37,936 nt of DNA from Pseudomonadota bacterium (GTDB taxonomy: Bacteria > Pseudomonadota > Gammaproteobacteria > Burkholderiales > Burkholderiaceae_C), in the NCBI GenBank assembly GCA_963204815.1, contig CAUJHQ010000021.1:1-37936 (forward strand), in the 5' to 3' direction. The notes under the pieces were generated by a model. The model ran no database searches, was not told where the DNA came from, and saw only the letters and a program-made list of their open reading frames with translations. Of this stretch, positions 15,045 through 24,420 are shown in pieces; position 1 is the stretch's first letter; the number at the start of each line of letters is the position of its first letter. Position numbers and translations under genes: made by a program.

Positions 15045-15989
15045 ATGGACCTGCTCTTCGTCGCCGACCCGCTCGAGACCTTCAAGACCTACAAGGACAG
15101 CACCTTCGCGATGATGCGCGAGGCCGCGCGCCGCGGCCACGGCCTGCTGGCCTGCGAGCCGCGCCACCTGGTGTGGCAGCGCGGCGGCCGTGTCGAGGCC
15201 ACCGTGCGCCGCATCACGCTGACCGGCGACGCGCACGACTGGTTCACGGTGCAGGCCGAATCGCGCCTCGCGCTCGCCGACACCGGCGCCGTGCTGATGC
15301 GCAAGGACCCGCCCTTCGACAGCGAGTTCTTCTACGCCACGCACCTGCTCGGCCAGGCCGAGCGCGAAGGCGCGCGCGTCTTCAACAAGCCCGCCGCGCT
15401 GCGCGACCACCCGGAAAAGCTCGCGATCCTCGAGTTCCCGCAGTTCATCGGCCCGACGATCGTCACGCGCGACCCCGCCGCGGTGCGCGCCTTCCACGCC
15501 GAGCACCAGGACATCATCCTGAAGCCGCTCGACGGCATGGGCGGCATGGGCATCTTCCGCGTCGGCCCCGACGGCCTGAACCTCGGCTCCATCATCGAGA
15601 CGCTGAACAAGGGCGGCACCGAGACCATCATGGTGCAGCGCTACCTGCCCGAGATCGTGAAGGGCGACAAGCGCGTGCTCGTCATCGGCGGCGAGCCGGT
15701 GCCCTTCTGCCTGGCGCGCATCCCGCAGGGCAGCGAGATCCGCGGCAACCTGGCCGCCGGCGGCAAGGGCGTGGCGCAGCCGCTGTCGGCGCGCGACCGC
15801 GAGATCGCGTCGTCGCTCGGCCCCATCCTCGCCGCGCGCGGGCTGCTGCTGGTGGGGCTGGACATCATCGGCGACCATCTCACCGAGATCAACGTGACGA
15901 GCCCGACCTGCTTCGCCGAGATCACCGAACAGGCCGGCTTCGACGTCGCGAAACGCTTCGTCGACGCGCTCGAGGCCGCGCTGCCATGA
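15045..15989 (+). CDS. gshB: Glutathione synthetase
   Basis: Adds glycine to gamma-glutamylcysteine using ATP, the second step of glutathione synthesis. The 314-aa length fits bacterial GshB. The ATP-grasp enzyme shows MRKDPPFDSEFFYATHLL (near 85), the central ILKPLDGMGGMGIFRV (about 163-178) glycine-rich ATP loop, IMVQRYLPEIVKGDKRVLVI, the RGNLAAGGKG flexible loop, and EINVTSPTCF at the metal site. ATG 15045 follows benE by nine bases. Its last codon overlaps the DUF4243 start by ATGA. Confidence 0.96.
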   Translation: MDLLFVADPLETFKTYKDSTFAMMREAARRGHGLLACEPRHLVWQRGGRVEATVRRITLTGDAHDWFTVQAESRLALADTGAVLMRKDPPFDSEFFYATHLLGQAEREGARVFNKPAALRDHPEKLAILEFPQFIGPTIVTRDPAAVRAFHAEHQDIILKPLDGMGGMGIFRVGPDGLNLGSIIETLNKGGTETIMVQRYLPEIVKGDKRVLVIGGEPVPFCLARIPQGSEIRGNLAAGGKGVAQPLSARDREIASSLGPILAARGLLLVGLDIIGDHLTEINVTSPTCFAEITEQAGFDVAKRFVDALEAALP

Positions 15990-16891
15990 GCCTGAAGGAC
16001 CTGCTCGACGACGGCGCGCTCTTCGACGCGGAGTACGCCGGCAGCCTGTCGAACCACCGGCCGATGGCGCTGATCGCGCTGCACCGGCTGGGGGCGAGCG
16101 ACGAGCGGCTCGCCACGTTCGACGCGCGCTACCGCAAGCGCCTGCAGCCGATGCCGCCGACCGAAGCCTGGCCCGCCGGCGACGCCTGGCGCGGCCGCCT
16201 CGGCGAGCCGCGCTCCTGGCCGGTGTACCGCTCGCTCTTCGTCGAATGGCTTGCGCATGAAAGCACCGACATGCTGCCGCCGGTGCTGGCCGGCCTGATG
16301 CCCGGCTGCGGCGCCGCCGCCTTCCACGGCATGATCCGCACCGCCTACGCGGTCCACGCCGGCCACGGCCCCGAGATCGCCGACGCGCTGGCCTACTGGG
16401 CCTGCCGCTGGCTGCCGCTGGACGGCACGCCGCCGGGCGAGGACCTCGGGCTGATCTTCCAGGCGATGCAACGTGCCGCCGCCGCGCGCGGCTTCGCCGA
16501 CGCCGTCGCCGCGGTGCGCATCGACGACCAGGCGCCGCAGCGGCTGGCGCGCGAGGCGGCGCGCCTGTACGCCGCAACCGGCGACTTCACGGTGCTGCAC
16601 CTGGTGACGAGCGCGCACGCGCTGCGCGTGCTGCTGCCCTTCGTCGACGAGCCGCGGGAGGCGATCGCGCAGTACGCGCGCGCCTTCGTCGCGGCACGCA
16701 GCGCGGCCGCGGTGAAGCCGGGCCGCGTGGCGACGGCGCTGCCCTGGCCGGTGCTGGTCGACGCCGCGCTGGCGTCGGACGACGAGCACCTGATCAAGCT
16801 GGTCGACAGCTGCCGCGAAGAAGAGGCCGCGCATGGCGGCCCCGACTGGCAGCGGGCGGCGTCGCGCGCGGTACGCGACGCGATGGCGTAG
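15986..16891 (+). CDS. DUF4243 / questin oxidase-like protein
   Basis: A 301-aa protein that I assign to the DUF4243 (questin oxidase-like) family from the N-terminal block SNHRPMALIALHRLGASDERL, the GCGAAAFHGMIRTAYAV segment and conserved His/Trp residues. The fungal relative acts in ring-opening of anthraquinones; bacterial members have no established role. It has no signal or membrane helices. The start overlaps gshB (ATGA), so it is translated from the glutathione operon, which hints at a glutathione-related or redox role, but this is only context. A repeat element with a hairpin lies just downstream. Confidence 0.75.
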   Translation: MSLKDLLDDGALFDAEYAGSLSNHRPMALIALHRLGASDERLATFDARYRKRLQPMPPTEAWPAGDAWRGRLGEPRSWPVYRSLFVEWLAHESTDMLPPVLAGLMPGCGAAAFHGMIRTAYAVHAGHGPEIADALAYWACRWLPLDGTPPGEDLGLIFQAMQRAAAARGFADAVAAVRIDDQAPQRLAREAARLYAATGDFTVLHLVTSAHALRVLLPFVDEPREAIAQYARAFVAARSAAAVKPGRVATALPWPVLVDAALASDDEHLIKLVDSCREEEAAHGGPDWQRAASRAVRDAMA

Positions 16892-16900
16892 CGCGCTGAC

Positions 16901-16978
16901 TCAGCCCTCGGGCGTGAAATCGCCCTCGGGCCTTCGGCAGCCACAAGACGCCTTCCGGCGTCTTGTGCGCGGCCTCAG
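16901..16978 (-). repeat. 78-bp structured repeat, copy A, 3' of yceI
   Basis: Aligns without gaps to copy B (33891-33968) at 62 of 78 positions. Both copies end, on the minus strand reading, flush with a stop codon: here the yceI TGA (16977-16975). One hairpin has perfect 11-bp arms CACAAGACGCC and GGCGTCTTGTG; on the minus strand its loop is GGAA, a GNRA tetraloop. A second stem is GGGCG-TGAAAT-CGCCC (16910-16925). Both stems covary with copy B. It lies between convergent DUF4243 and yceI genes and could act as a terminator or 3' RNA element, but has no U-tract. Confidence 0.8.
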
Positions 16979-17559
16979 TCCTTGTACGCCTCGACCGCGA
17001 TCATCAGCTTCACTTCGTCGGCGATCGCCGGCACGCCGAACTTCATGCCGAAGTCGCTGCGCTTCAGGCTGCCCACGAGGTCGGCGCCGCACATCTCCTT
17101 CTTCGTGAAGGGGTTCGGGCCGCAGTTGAACGAGGCGGCGGTCAGCTTGACGGGCTTGGTCACGCCCAGCAGCGTGAGCGTGCCTTCCACGCTCTCGATC
17201 TTGTCGCCGGCGAAGTTGAACTTGGTCGACTTGTAGACCATCTCCGGGAATTCGGCGACGTTGAAGAAGTCGGCGGCGCGCAGGTGCTCGTCGCGCGAAC
17301 GCTGGCCGTCGGCGCGCTTGCCGTCGCCGCTGGAGATGGTGGCCGTCGGGATCTTCACCTCGATCGAGCCGGTCTTGGCGGCGCGGTCCAGCGTGACCTT
17401 GCCGGTCGGGCGCTCGAAGCGGCCGTACACGGTGGACATGCCGAAGTGGCCGATCGCGAAGTTCGGCAGCGTGTGCGTCGGGTCCAGTGTGTAGGACTCC
17501 GGCGCCGCGAAGGCGGCGAACGAAGCGGACAGGACGGCGGCAAGGACGAGGCGTTTCAT
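16975..17559 (-). CDS. YceI family periplasmic protein
   Basis: A 194-aa exported lipocalin-like protein; YceI folds bind isoprenoid-type lipids such as polyprenyl chains. The signal peptide is MKRLVLAAVLSASFAAFA. The mature part shows the family features YTLDPTHTLPNFAIGHFGMSTVYGRF (seen in pieces, with the central H), the DEHLRAADFFNV block, GTLTLLGVTKPVKL and the C-terminal VKLMIAVEA. Two cysteines (CGPNPFTKKEMC) could form a disulfide. It lies 43 bp downstream of an unrecognised membrane protein on the same strand, in place of the cytochrome b561 often found with yceI. The structured repeat starts at its stop. Confidence 0.92.
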   Translation of the reverse strand: MKRLVLAAVLSASFAAFAAPESYTLDPTHTLPNFAIGHFGMSTVYGRFERPTGKVTLDRAAKTGSIEVKIPTATISSGDGKRADGQRSRDEHLRAADFFNVAEFPEMVYKSTKFNFAGDKIESVEGTLTLLGVTKPVKLTAASFNCGPNPFTKKEMCGADLVGSLKRSDFGMKFGVPAIADEVKLMIAVEAYKD

Positions 17560-17602
17560 GGTGGAGAGTCTCCGGTGGGGGTGAACGACAGGGAACGGGG
17601 TG

Positions 17603-18427
17603 TCAGGCCGAGGCGGCGCCGACGCGGAACCAGGCCAGCGCCAGCGACAGCAGCATCGGCAGCACGGCCGGGCCGCCGGCGAGCAGCGCCTGCTGCCACA
17701 GCGCTCGCCCGGGCGCCTTCAGCAGCGTGGTGGCGGGGGCCACCGCCAGCAGTGGCAGCAGCGCATAGAAGCTGAGGCCGCCGGTGAGGCTGGCGACCAT
17801 CGGGGCGAGCGCGGCAAAGGCCAGCAACGGCAGCAGCAGGAAGCGGGTGGCCGGCGCAGACGGGCCACGCACCATCAGCCACAGGGCGGCGACACCGCTG
17901 GCGGCGCCGAGGCCGATGCCCATGAAGGCCTGCGATGCGCTGGCCCCCAGCAGCGCCAGCAGGCCGGCGTTGAAGCCCAGCACGGTGGCGACGACCAGGC
18001 TGCGCAGCGTGTCGCCGGCGGTGGCCACGAAGGTGGAAACGAGCGCGGCGGCGAATGCGGCCAGCACCAGCGCCTTCGTCCACAGCGCCGCGCCTTCCAG
18101 CTGCTGCAGCACGCGCGCGCCGACCCACAGCGCGGCGCCCGCGGCGGCCAGCGCGAGCAGGCCGCGCAGCCAGCGCGAAGGCGCGACGCCCAGCGCGTCC
18201 AGCAGCACCGCTGCGCCGCCGGCCAGCAGCGTGCAGACGACGACCTTGCGCACGGTCGTCATCGGCTCGAACGACAGGCCGATGGCCAGCGCGACGACGG
18301 CGACGAAAGCCGCCAGCGGCGCCAGCACCAGAAGACGCGTACGCGCCAGGGCCGCGGCGGCGATCAAGCCCACGAGGGCCGGCACGACACCGGCCTGGAC
18401 CGCCGGGTTGGCGAGAAGTTCGTTCAC
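17603..18427 (-). CDS. Polytopic membrane protein of unknown function
   Basis: A 274-aa highly hydrophobic protein with roughly eight to ten membrane helices and very short loops (for example GVVPALVGLIAAAAL, APLAAFVAVVALAIGL, KALVLAAFAAALVSTFVA). I do not recognise a family. Polar spots are few: SFEPMTTVRK after helix 2 and GDTLRS in mid-protein. The start is GTG at 18427 with a weak ribosome-binding site. It is transcribed toward yceI and probably forms an operon with it, so a role in lipid or quinone handling is possible but not shown. Confidence 0.7.
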   Translation of the reverse strand: MNELLANPAVQAGVVPALVGLIAAAALARTRLLVLAPLAAFVAVVALAIGLSFEPMTTVRKVVVCTLLAGGAAVLLDALGVAPSRWLRGLLALAAAGAALWVGARVLQQLEGAALWTKALVLAAFAAALVSTFVATAGDTLRSLVVATVLGFNAGLLALLGASASQAFMGIGLGAASGVAALWLMVRGPSAPATRFLLLPLLAFAALAPMVASLTGGLSFYALLPLLAVAPATTLLKAPGRALWQQALLAGGPAVLPMLLSLALAWFRVGAASA

Positions 18428-18606
18428 GTTCGAGGCCCCGGACGGGGCGGCTTTGCAATGCCGTGAATCGTCGGCGTTCGGCAGCCCGCGATCGTTGAAG
18501 GAATTGGATGACTCGGTACACCGTGGCTGAACACGCCCGCCTTCGGCCCGCGCCGCGCAGCGGCGGCGTGCTACCGTGGCGGGTACCCGAAAGATCGGAG
18601 GTCCCC

Positions 18607-19164
18607 ATGTCCGGACACCTCGCGCGCGCCGCCGCCGCCCTGCTGCTGGCCGCGGCTCCCCTGGCCGCCCAGGCGCAGTTCTCGGCCGCCAACGAACCGG
18701 CCGGCTACGTGCTCGGCGCCGCGCTCGGCAACCGCTACGAATACGACTGCTGGTTCTGGTCCGACTGCGACACCGCCAGCAGCAGCGGCGGCAAGTTCGC
18801 CGCCGGCGTGCGCTTCGGCGTCTTCGGCCTCGAGGCGGTGGTGATCGACTTCGGCCGCACCCGCCTGCGCCCTTCGGGCGACGAGCTGCAGCTGCGCTCG
18901 GCCGGCCTCAACGCCGTCTGGTACGCGAACTTCGCGCCCGGCGTCGCCGGCCTGCTGCGCACCGGCATCGCCAACGTGCGGCAGACGCGCAGCTTCGACG
19001 GTTCGCGCAGCACCTCGTCGGCCACCTTCGGGCTCGCGATGATGGTGGACCTGGCACCGCAGGTCGCACTCGAGGTCGGCTGGGACGTCACCGCCGGCGA
19101 GGGCAACAACACCGGCAGCACGACCGCCAGCGCGGTGAGCGCCGGCCTGCGCATCGCCTTCTGA
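18607..19164 (+). CDS. Small outer-membrane beta-barrel protein
   Basis: Predicted 185-aa outer-membrane protein. The signal peptide (LARAAAALLLAAAPLAAQAQ) is followed by alternating polar/hydrophobic strands suggestive of an eight-stranded OmpA/OmpX-like barrel, such as AAGVRFGVFGLEAVVIDF and TFGLAMMVDLAPQVALEVGW, ending in a C-terminal Phe (GLRIAF), the usual BAM signal. Two cysteines near residues 45 and 51 (DCWFWSDC) may form an external disulfide. ATG 18607 is chosen because GGAGG (18597-18601) lies five bases upstream. I cannot name a specific family. Confidence 0.75.
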   Translation: MSGHLARAAAALLLAAAPLAAQAQFSAANEPAGYVLGAALGNRYEYDCWFWSDCDTASSSGGKFAAGVRFGVFGLEAVVIDFGRTRLRPSGDELQLRSAGLNAVWYANFAPGVAGLLRTGIANVRQTRSFDGSRSTSSATFGLAMMVDLAPQVALEVGWDVTAGEGNNTGSTTASAVSAGLRIAF

Positions 19165-19177
19165 TCGCCGCGCCGGC

Positions 19178-19183
19178 CACAAT
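19178..19183 (+). promoter_or_regulatory. -10-like hexamer six bases before uup
   Basis: CACAAT lies exactly six bases before the ATG at 19190, the same spacing as at gshA and the EamA gene, with no Shine-Dalgarno sequence between. A leaderless transcript is plausible; the -35 is not recognisable. Confidence 0.4.
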
Positions 19184-19189
19184 GCCGGC

Positions 19190-21076
<1,887 letters not shown>

Positions 21077-21092
21077 ACGTCGGCCGGCGGGC

Positions 21093-21824
21093 TCAGGCCT
21101 TCGCGGCCGGGTGCGTGCGCGTCACCATCAGCCCGGCCTGCAGGTACAGGCCGTTGAGCAGGCGGATCGCACGCGTGCGGTCGAAGCCCGGCCACTCCGA
21201 GATCTCGCGCAGGTTGGTCGTCGCTCGCTTCAGGCGCTCGACGGCGGCGGCCATCGAGCCGCTGAGGTTCAGGCCGAACAGGTCCAGGCCCGGCGAGATG
21301 CGGTAGGCCGCCATGCCGGAGATCTCGGGCAGCAGCTCGTCGCGCGCACCGCGCATCGCCAGTTCCCACAGCAGCGGCCCGAGCGGCGCGTAGGCGTCGG
21401 GGTCGCCGACGAGCGACAGGTCGGGGTGGCCGGGCGGCCGCAGCACCGCGGGTTCGACGTGCATCACCTGCAGGTCGGTCAGGCGGCCGGCCAGCAGCGT
21501 TTCCAGCCGCAGCGGGCAGTGCACCAGGCGCTCGGACGGGAACACGGTGAGCGGCACCACGCGCTCGGCTTCCTGCAGTTGCAGCAGCAGGCTGCGCGAG
21601 TGGCGCACGCAGGCGGCCATGACCTCGAGCAGTTCCAGGCCGACGCCGGGCTTGCGCGCCTGCTCGAAGCGCATCAGATCCTCGGCCAGCGACGGGTTCA
21701 GCGACGACAGCCGGCTCGTGCCCACGTCGCCGTCACCGCTGCGCGAGGTCTCGTCGAGGTAGCGACGGTAGGCGCTGACGCGGATCAGGTCCGGCGTGCC
21801 GAAGGGCAAGGTCGATTCGAACAT
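21093..21824 (-). CDS. Conserved-looking protein of unknown function
   Basis: A 243-aa soluble protein with no signal or membrane helix that I cannot assign to a family. It looks genuinely coding: it has its own GGAG six bases upstream of the ATG at 21824, and its composition is that of a folded globular protein. Noticeable segments are LVHCPLRLETLLAGRLTDLQ, WELAMRGARDELLPEISGMA and LRLLNGLYLQ-like text near the end (AIRLLNGLYLQAGLM). It is convergent with uup (16-bp gap) and followed upstream by the MocR gene on the same strand, which ends 108 bp before it. Confidence 0.7.
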   Translation of the reverse strand: MFESTLPFGTPDLIRVSAYRRYLDETSRSGDGDVGTSRLSSLNPSLAEDLMRFEQARKPGVGLELLEVMAACVRHSRSLLLQLQEAERVVPLTVFPSERLVHCPLRLETLLAGRLTDLQVMHVEPAVLRPPGHPDLSLVGDPDAYAPLGPLLWELAMRGARDELLPEISGMAAYRISPGLDLFGLNLSGSMAAAVERLKRATTNLREISEWPGFDRTRAIRLLNGLYLQAGLMVTRTHPAAKA

Positions 21825-21931
21825 CTAGGGCTCCGCCCCTCCACTGCGCATGTCATTTATGTTGTCGCGCACGTCGATGGTACGCGCTCGCCGCAACATG
21901 CATCACGATGTTTCTGCCGTCAGAACGTGCA

Positions 21932-23368
21932 TCAGCGCACGACCGCCGACCGAAGCCGCCGCCAGAAGCGCGGGTCCTGCGCAGTGGCGAAGTTCACGCG
22001 CATCAGCGAGGTCGGCCGCCGCGTGGCGTGGAACAGCGCGCCGGGCGCCGTGAGCCAGCCTTCGTCCAGCAGGGTCTGCGCCAGCGCCTCGGTGTCGGTG
22101 CCGACGTCGATCCAGCCGAACAGGCCGGCCGGCGGGGTGACGAAGCGGAAGCCGGCCTCGTGCACCAGCGCCTCGGTGCGCGCACGCGCCGCCGCCAGCC
22201 GCACGCTCACCCGCTCGGCATGGCGGCGCAGGCTGCCCTGGTCCAGGCAGAGCGCGAGCGCATGCTCCAGCGGGCCGGGCGTGGACAGCGTGGCGATCAG
22301 CTTGGTATCGACGAAGCGCTCCACCAGCGCCGGCGGCGCGGCGAGGAAGCCGACGCGCCACTGCGGCGTCAGGATCTTCGAGAAGCCCGACACGTAGACG
22401 GTGCGCTGCAGACCGTCCAGCTGCGCCAGCCGGGTGGCGTGCGGCGGCGCCAGCCAGGCGTAGGTGTCGTCCTCGACGATCGTCAGGTCGTGCGCCTCGG
22501 CCAGCTTCAGCACCTGGTGCGCGACCGCCGGCGCGAGCGATGCGCCGGTCGGGTTGTGCAGCACCGAGACGGTGACGTACAGGCGCGGCCGGTGCGCTTT
22601 CAGCAGTGCTTCCATCACCGCCAGGTCGGGGCCGTCGGCGCCGCGCGGCACCGGCAGCAGGCGCATGCCGGCGCGCGTGAGGCGGGCGAACTCGACCGCC
22701 CAGCCGGGCTCGTCGACGAGCACCGCGTCACCCGGCTGCAGCAGCGTGCGCGACACGATGTCCAGCGCATGCGTCGCTCCCACGGTGGTGACGATCTGCG
22801 CCGTGCCGGCGCGGATGCCGAGGTCGGCGAGCCGGCGCGACAGCGACTCGCGAAGCGCGCCGTCGCCCGCCGGGTCGCCGTAGCGCAGCCAGCCGGCGGC
22901 CGCCTCCGGCGTGCTGGCGCGACGCAGCGCGCGCTGCAGCAGCGGCGCGTCCAGCCAGTCCACCGGCAGCGTGCCCATGCCGGGCGCGGGTCGGCCGCCC
23001 TGCGCCTGGAACATGCTGCGGATGAGCGCGGTGGCGTCCACCGGCACCGCCGGCGGGGCCGCCGCCAGCGCCACGGCGGCGCCTCGGGCCGGTGCGCGCG
23101 GCGGCGGCACGGGCGCGGCGGCGCGCACGAAGAAGCCGCGCTGCGGCCGCGCCTCGACCAGGCCCTGTGCCTGCAGCAGGTCGTAGGCGCCGACCACGGT
23201 GGCCGCGCTGACGCGGTGGCGCTCGGCGGCGGCCCGCACCGACGGCAGCCGCGCGCCCGGCGCGAGCAGCTTCTGCGCAATGCGTTCGGCGTAACGCTGC
23301 GCCAGCTGCTCCACCAGCGTGGCGCCGGCGGCGCGGGTGACGAGGGGGCGGTCGGCGGCGCTGTCCAT
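21932..23368 (-). CDS. MocR/PdxR-type GntR family regulator with aminotransferase domain
   Basis: A 478-aa transcription regulator: N-terminal GntR winged helix (about 20-85: LAQRYAERIAQKLLAPGARLPSVR, HRVSAATVVGAYDLLQAQGLVE) fused to a fold-type I aminotransferase domain (about 120-478). The PLP-binding Lys331 lies in VSGFSKILTPQWRVGF. MocR proteins sense PLP adducts and control vitamin B6, taurine, GABA or export genes. ATG 23368 is preferred over upstream starts because it is preceded by GAGG and opens MDSAADRPLV. It is divergent from an EamA transporter, with operator-like repeats in the spacer, so that transporter is the likely target. Confidence 0.9.
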   Translation of the reverse strand: MDSAADRPLVTRAAGATLVEQLAQRYAERIAQKLLAPGARLPSVRAAAERHRVSAATVVGAYDLLQAQGLVEARPQRGFFVRAAAPVPPPRAPARGAAVALAAAPPAVPVDATALIRSMFQAQGGRPAPGMGTLPVDWLDAPLLQRALRRASTPEAAAGWLRYGDPAGDGALRESLSRRLADLGIRAGTAQIVTTVGATHALDIVSRTLLQPGDAVLVDEPGWAVEFARLTRAGMRLLPVPRGADGPDLAVMEALLKAHRPRLYVTVSVLHNPTGASLAPAVAHQVLKLAEAHDLTIVEDDTYAWLAPPHATRLAQLDGLQRTVYVSGFSKILTPQWRVGFLAAPPALVERFVDTKLIATLSTPGPLEHALALCLDQGSLRRHAERVSVRLAAARARTEALVHEAGFRFVTPPAGLFGWIDVGTDTEALAQTLLDEGWLTAPGALFHATRRPTSLMRVNFATAQDPRFWRRLRSAVVR

Positions 23369-23392
23369 CGGAGGCCTCGTCGGTTCTCGGGG

Positions 23393-23403
23393 CTGTGTCG
23401 GTC
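23393..23403. promoter_or_regulatory. Direct repeat 1, candidate MocR operator
   Basis: CTGTGTCGGTC, identical to 23451-23461 in the same spacer and continued by TGG versus CGG. Separated by 58 bp start to start. MocR-class regulators typically bind pairs of direct repeats. Confidence 0.5.
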
Positions 23404-23409
23404 TGGCGA

Positions 23410-23436
23410 CCGGCACACTTTGTCAATCTGTGCCGG
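23410..23436. promoter_or_regulatory. Inverted repeat in the MocR/EamA spacer
   Basis: CCGGCACA (23410-23417) and TGTGCCGG (23429-23436) are perfect 8-bp inverted arms around an 11-bp centre that contains TTGTCA, a possible -35. The arms share the CTGTG(T/C)CGG motif of the flanking direct repeats, so three or four copies of one half-site are present. Confidence 0.5.
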
Positions 23437-23450
23437 CGAGTGTATTGCTT

Positions 23451-23461
23451 CTGTGTCGGTC
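23451..23461. promoter_or_regulatory. Direct repeat 2, candidate MocR operator
   Basis: CTGTGTCGGTC, the second exact copy. It sits just upstream of the TACACT -10-like hexamer of the EamA gene, directly after TTGCTT (23445-23450), where a bound regulator could touch RNA polymerase. Confidence 0.5.
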
Positions 23462-23469
23462 CGGATGCC

Positions 23470-23475
23470 TACACT
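23470..23475 (+). promoter_or_regulatory. -10-like hexamer of the EamA gene, probably leaderless
   Basis: TACACT lies exactly six bases before the ATG at 23482; TTGCTT at 23445-23450 gives a 19-bp spacer. No ribosome-binding site separates the hexamer from the start. Confidence 0.5.
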
Positions 23476-23481
23476 GGGCGC

Positions 23482-24384
23482 ATGCCGCCGCCACCCAGCC
23501 CGACCGACACGCGCCGCGGCTTCCTGCTGGGCGGGCTCGGCGTCGTCATCTTCGCGATGACGCTGCCGATGACGCGGCTGGCGGTGGGCGATGCCAGCGC
23601 GCCGCAGCTGCCGCCGGCCTTCGTCACCGCCGGCCGCGCGGCACTGGCCGGTCTGCTCAGCGTGCTGTACCTGCTGGCGGTGCGCGCGCCCTGGCCGCCG
23701 CGGCGGCATGCCACCGCGCTGGCCTTCAGCGCGCTCGGCACGGTCGTCGGCTTTCCGCTCAGCCTGGCGCTCGCGCTGCGCGAGGTGCCGGCCATGCACG
23801 CGGCCGTGGTCACGGGGCTGATGCCGCTGTCCACCGCAGTGATCGGCGCCCTCGCCTTCCGCCAGCGGCCGTCGACCGGGTTCTGGGCCTGCGCGCTCGC
23901 CGGCTGCGCGCTGGTGCTGCTGTTCGCCGCCTGGCAGGGCGGCGGCGCGCTGTCGGCGGGCGACGGCTGGCTGCTGCTGGCGGTGCTGTTCACCGGCATC
24001 GGCTACGTCGCCGGCGCCAAGGTGGCGGTGGACCTGCCGGCGCCGCAGGTCATCTGCTGGGTGCTGGTGTGCTCGCTGCCCCTCACGCTGCCGGCGGCGC
24101 TGTGGGCCTGGCCCTCGGCGCCGGCGAGCGGCGCGGCCTGGGGCGGGTTCCTCTACGTCTCGCTGTTCTCGATGTGGCTGGGCTTCTTCGCCTGGTACCG
24201 CGGCCTCACGCTCGGCGGCGTGGTGCGCGTGAGCCAGGTGCAGCTGGTGCAGCCGTTCATCGCGCTGCTGTTCGCGGTGCCGGTGCTCGGCGAGCGGCTG
24301 GACGGCATGACCGTGCTGTTCTCGCTCGCCGTCATCGCCGTCGTCTTCGTCGGCAAGCGCATGCCGGTGGCGCGCCCGGCCTGA
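23482..24384 (+). CDS. EamA/DMT superfamily transporter
   Basis: Inner-membrane transporter of 300 aa with ten helices in two EamA repeats, the normal DMT architecture; many members export amino acids or metabolites. Repeat one includes [15 protein letters not shown] and [27 protein letters not shown]; repeat two includes [35 protein letters not shown] (quoted in part). The substrate is unknown. I take ATG 23482, with a leaderless promoter, rather than longer forms through the operator region. It is divergent from the MocR gene and 36 bp upstream of an aminotransferase, a typical setting for regulated amino-acid export or use. Confidence 0.88.
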   Translation: MPPPPSPTDTRRGFLLGGLGVVIFAMTLPMTRLAVGDASAPQLPPAFVTAGRAALAGLLSVLYLLAVRAPWPPRRHATALAFSALGTVVGFPLSLALALREVPAMHAAVVTGLMPLSTAVIGALAFRQRPSTGFWACALAGCALVLLFAAWQGGGALSAGDGWLLLAVLFTGIGYVAGAKVAVDLPAPQVICWVLVCSLPLTLPAALWAWPSAPASGAAWGGFLYVSLFSMWLGFFAWYRGLTLGGVVRVSQVQLVQPFIALLFAVPVLGERLDGMTVLFSLAVIAVVFVGKRMPVARPA

Positions 24385-24420
24385 CCCGATACTTCGCCCC
24401 CTGACCCGAAAGGACCCCGC

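Noticed and set aside
16892..16974. Classical bidirectional terminator between DUF4243 and yceI
   Set aside because: The hairpin is strong but lacks a T-run on both sides, and a copy occurs at a non-convergent junction (33891-33968), so termination alone does not explain it.
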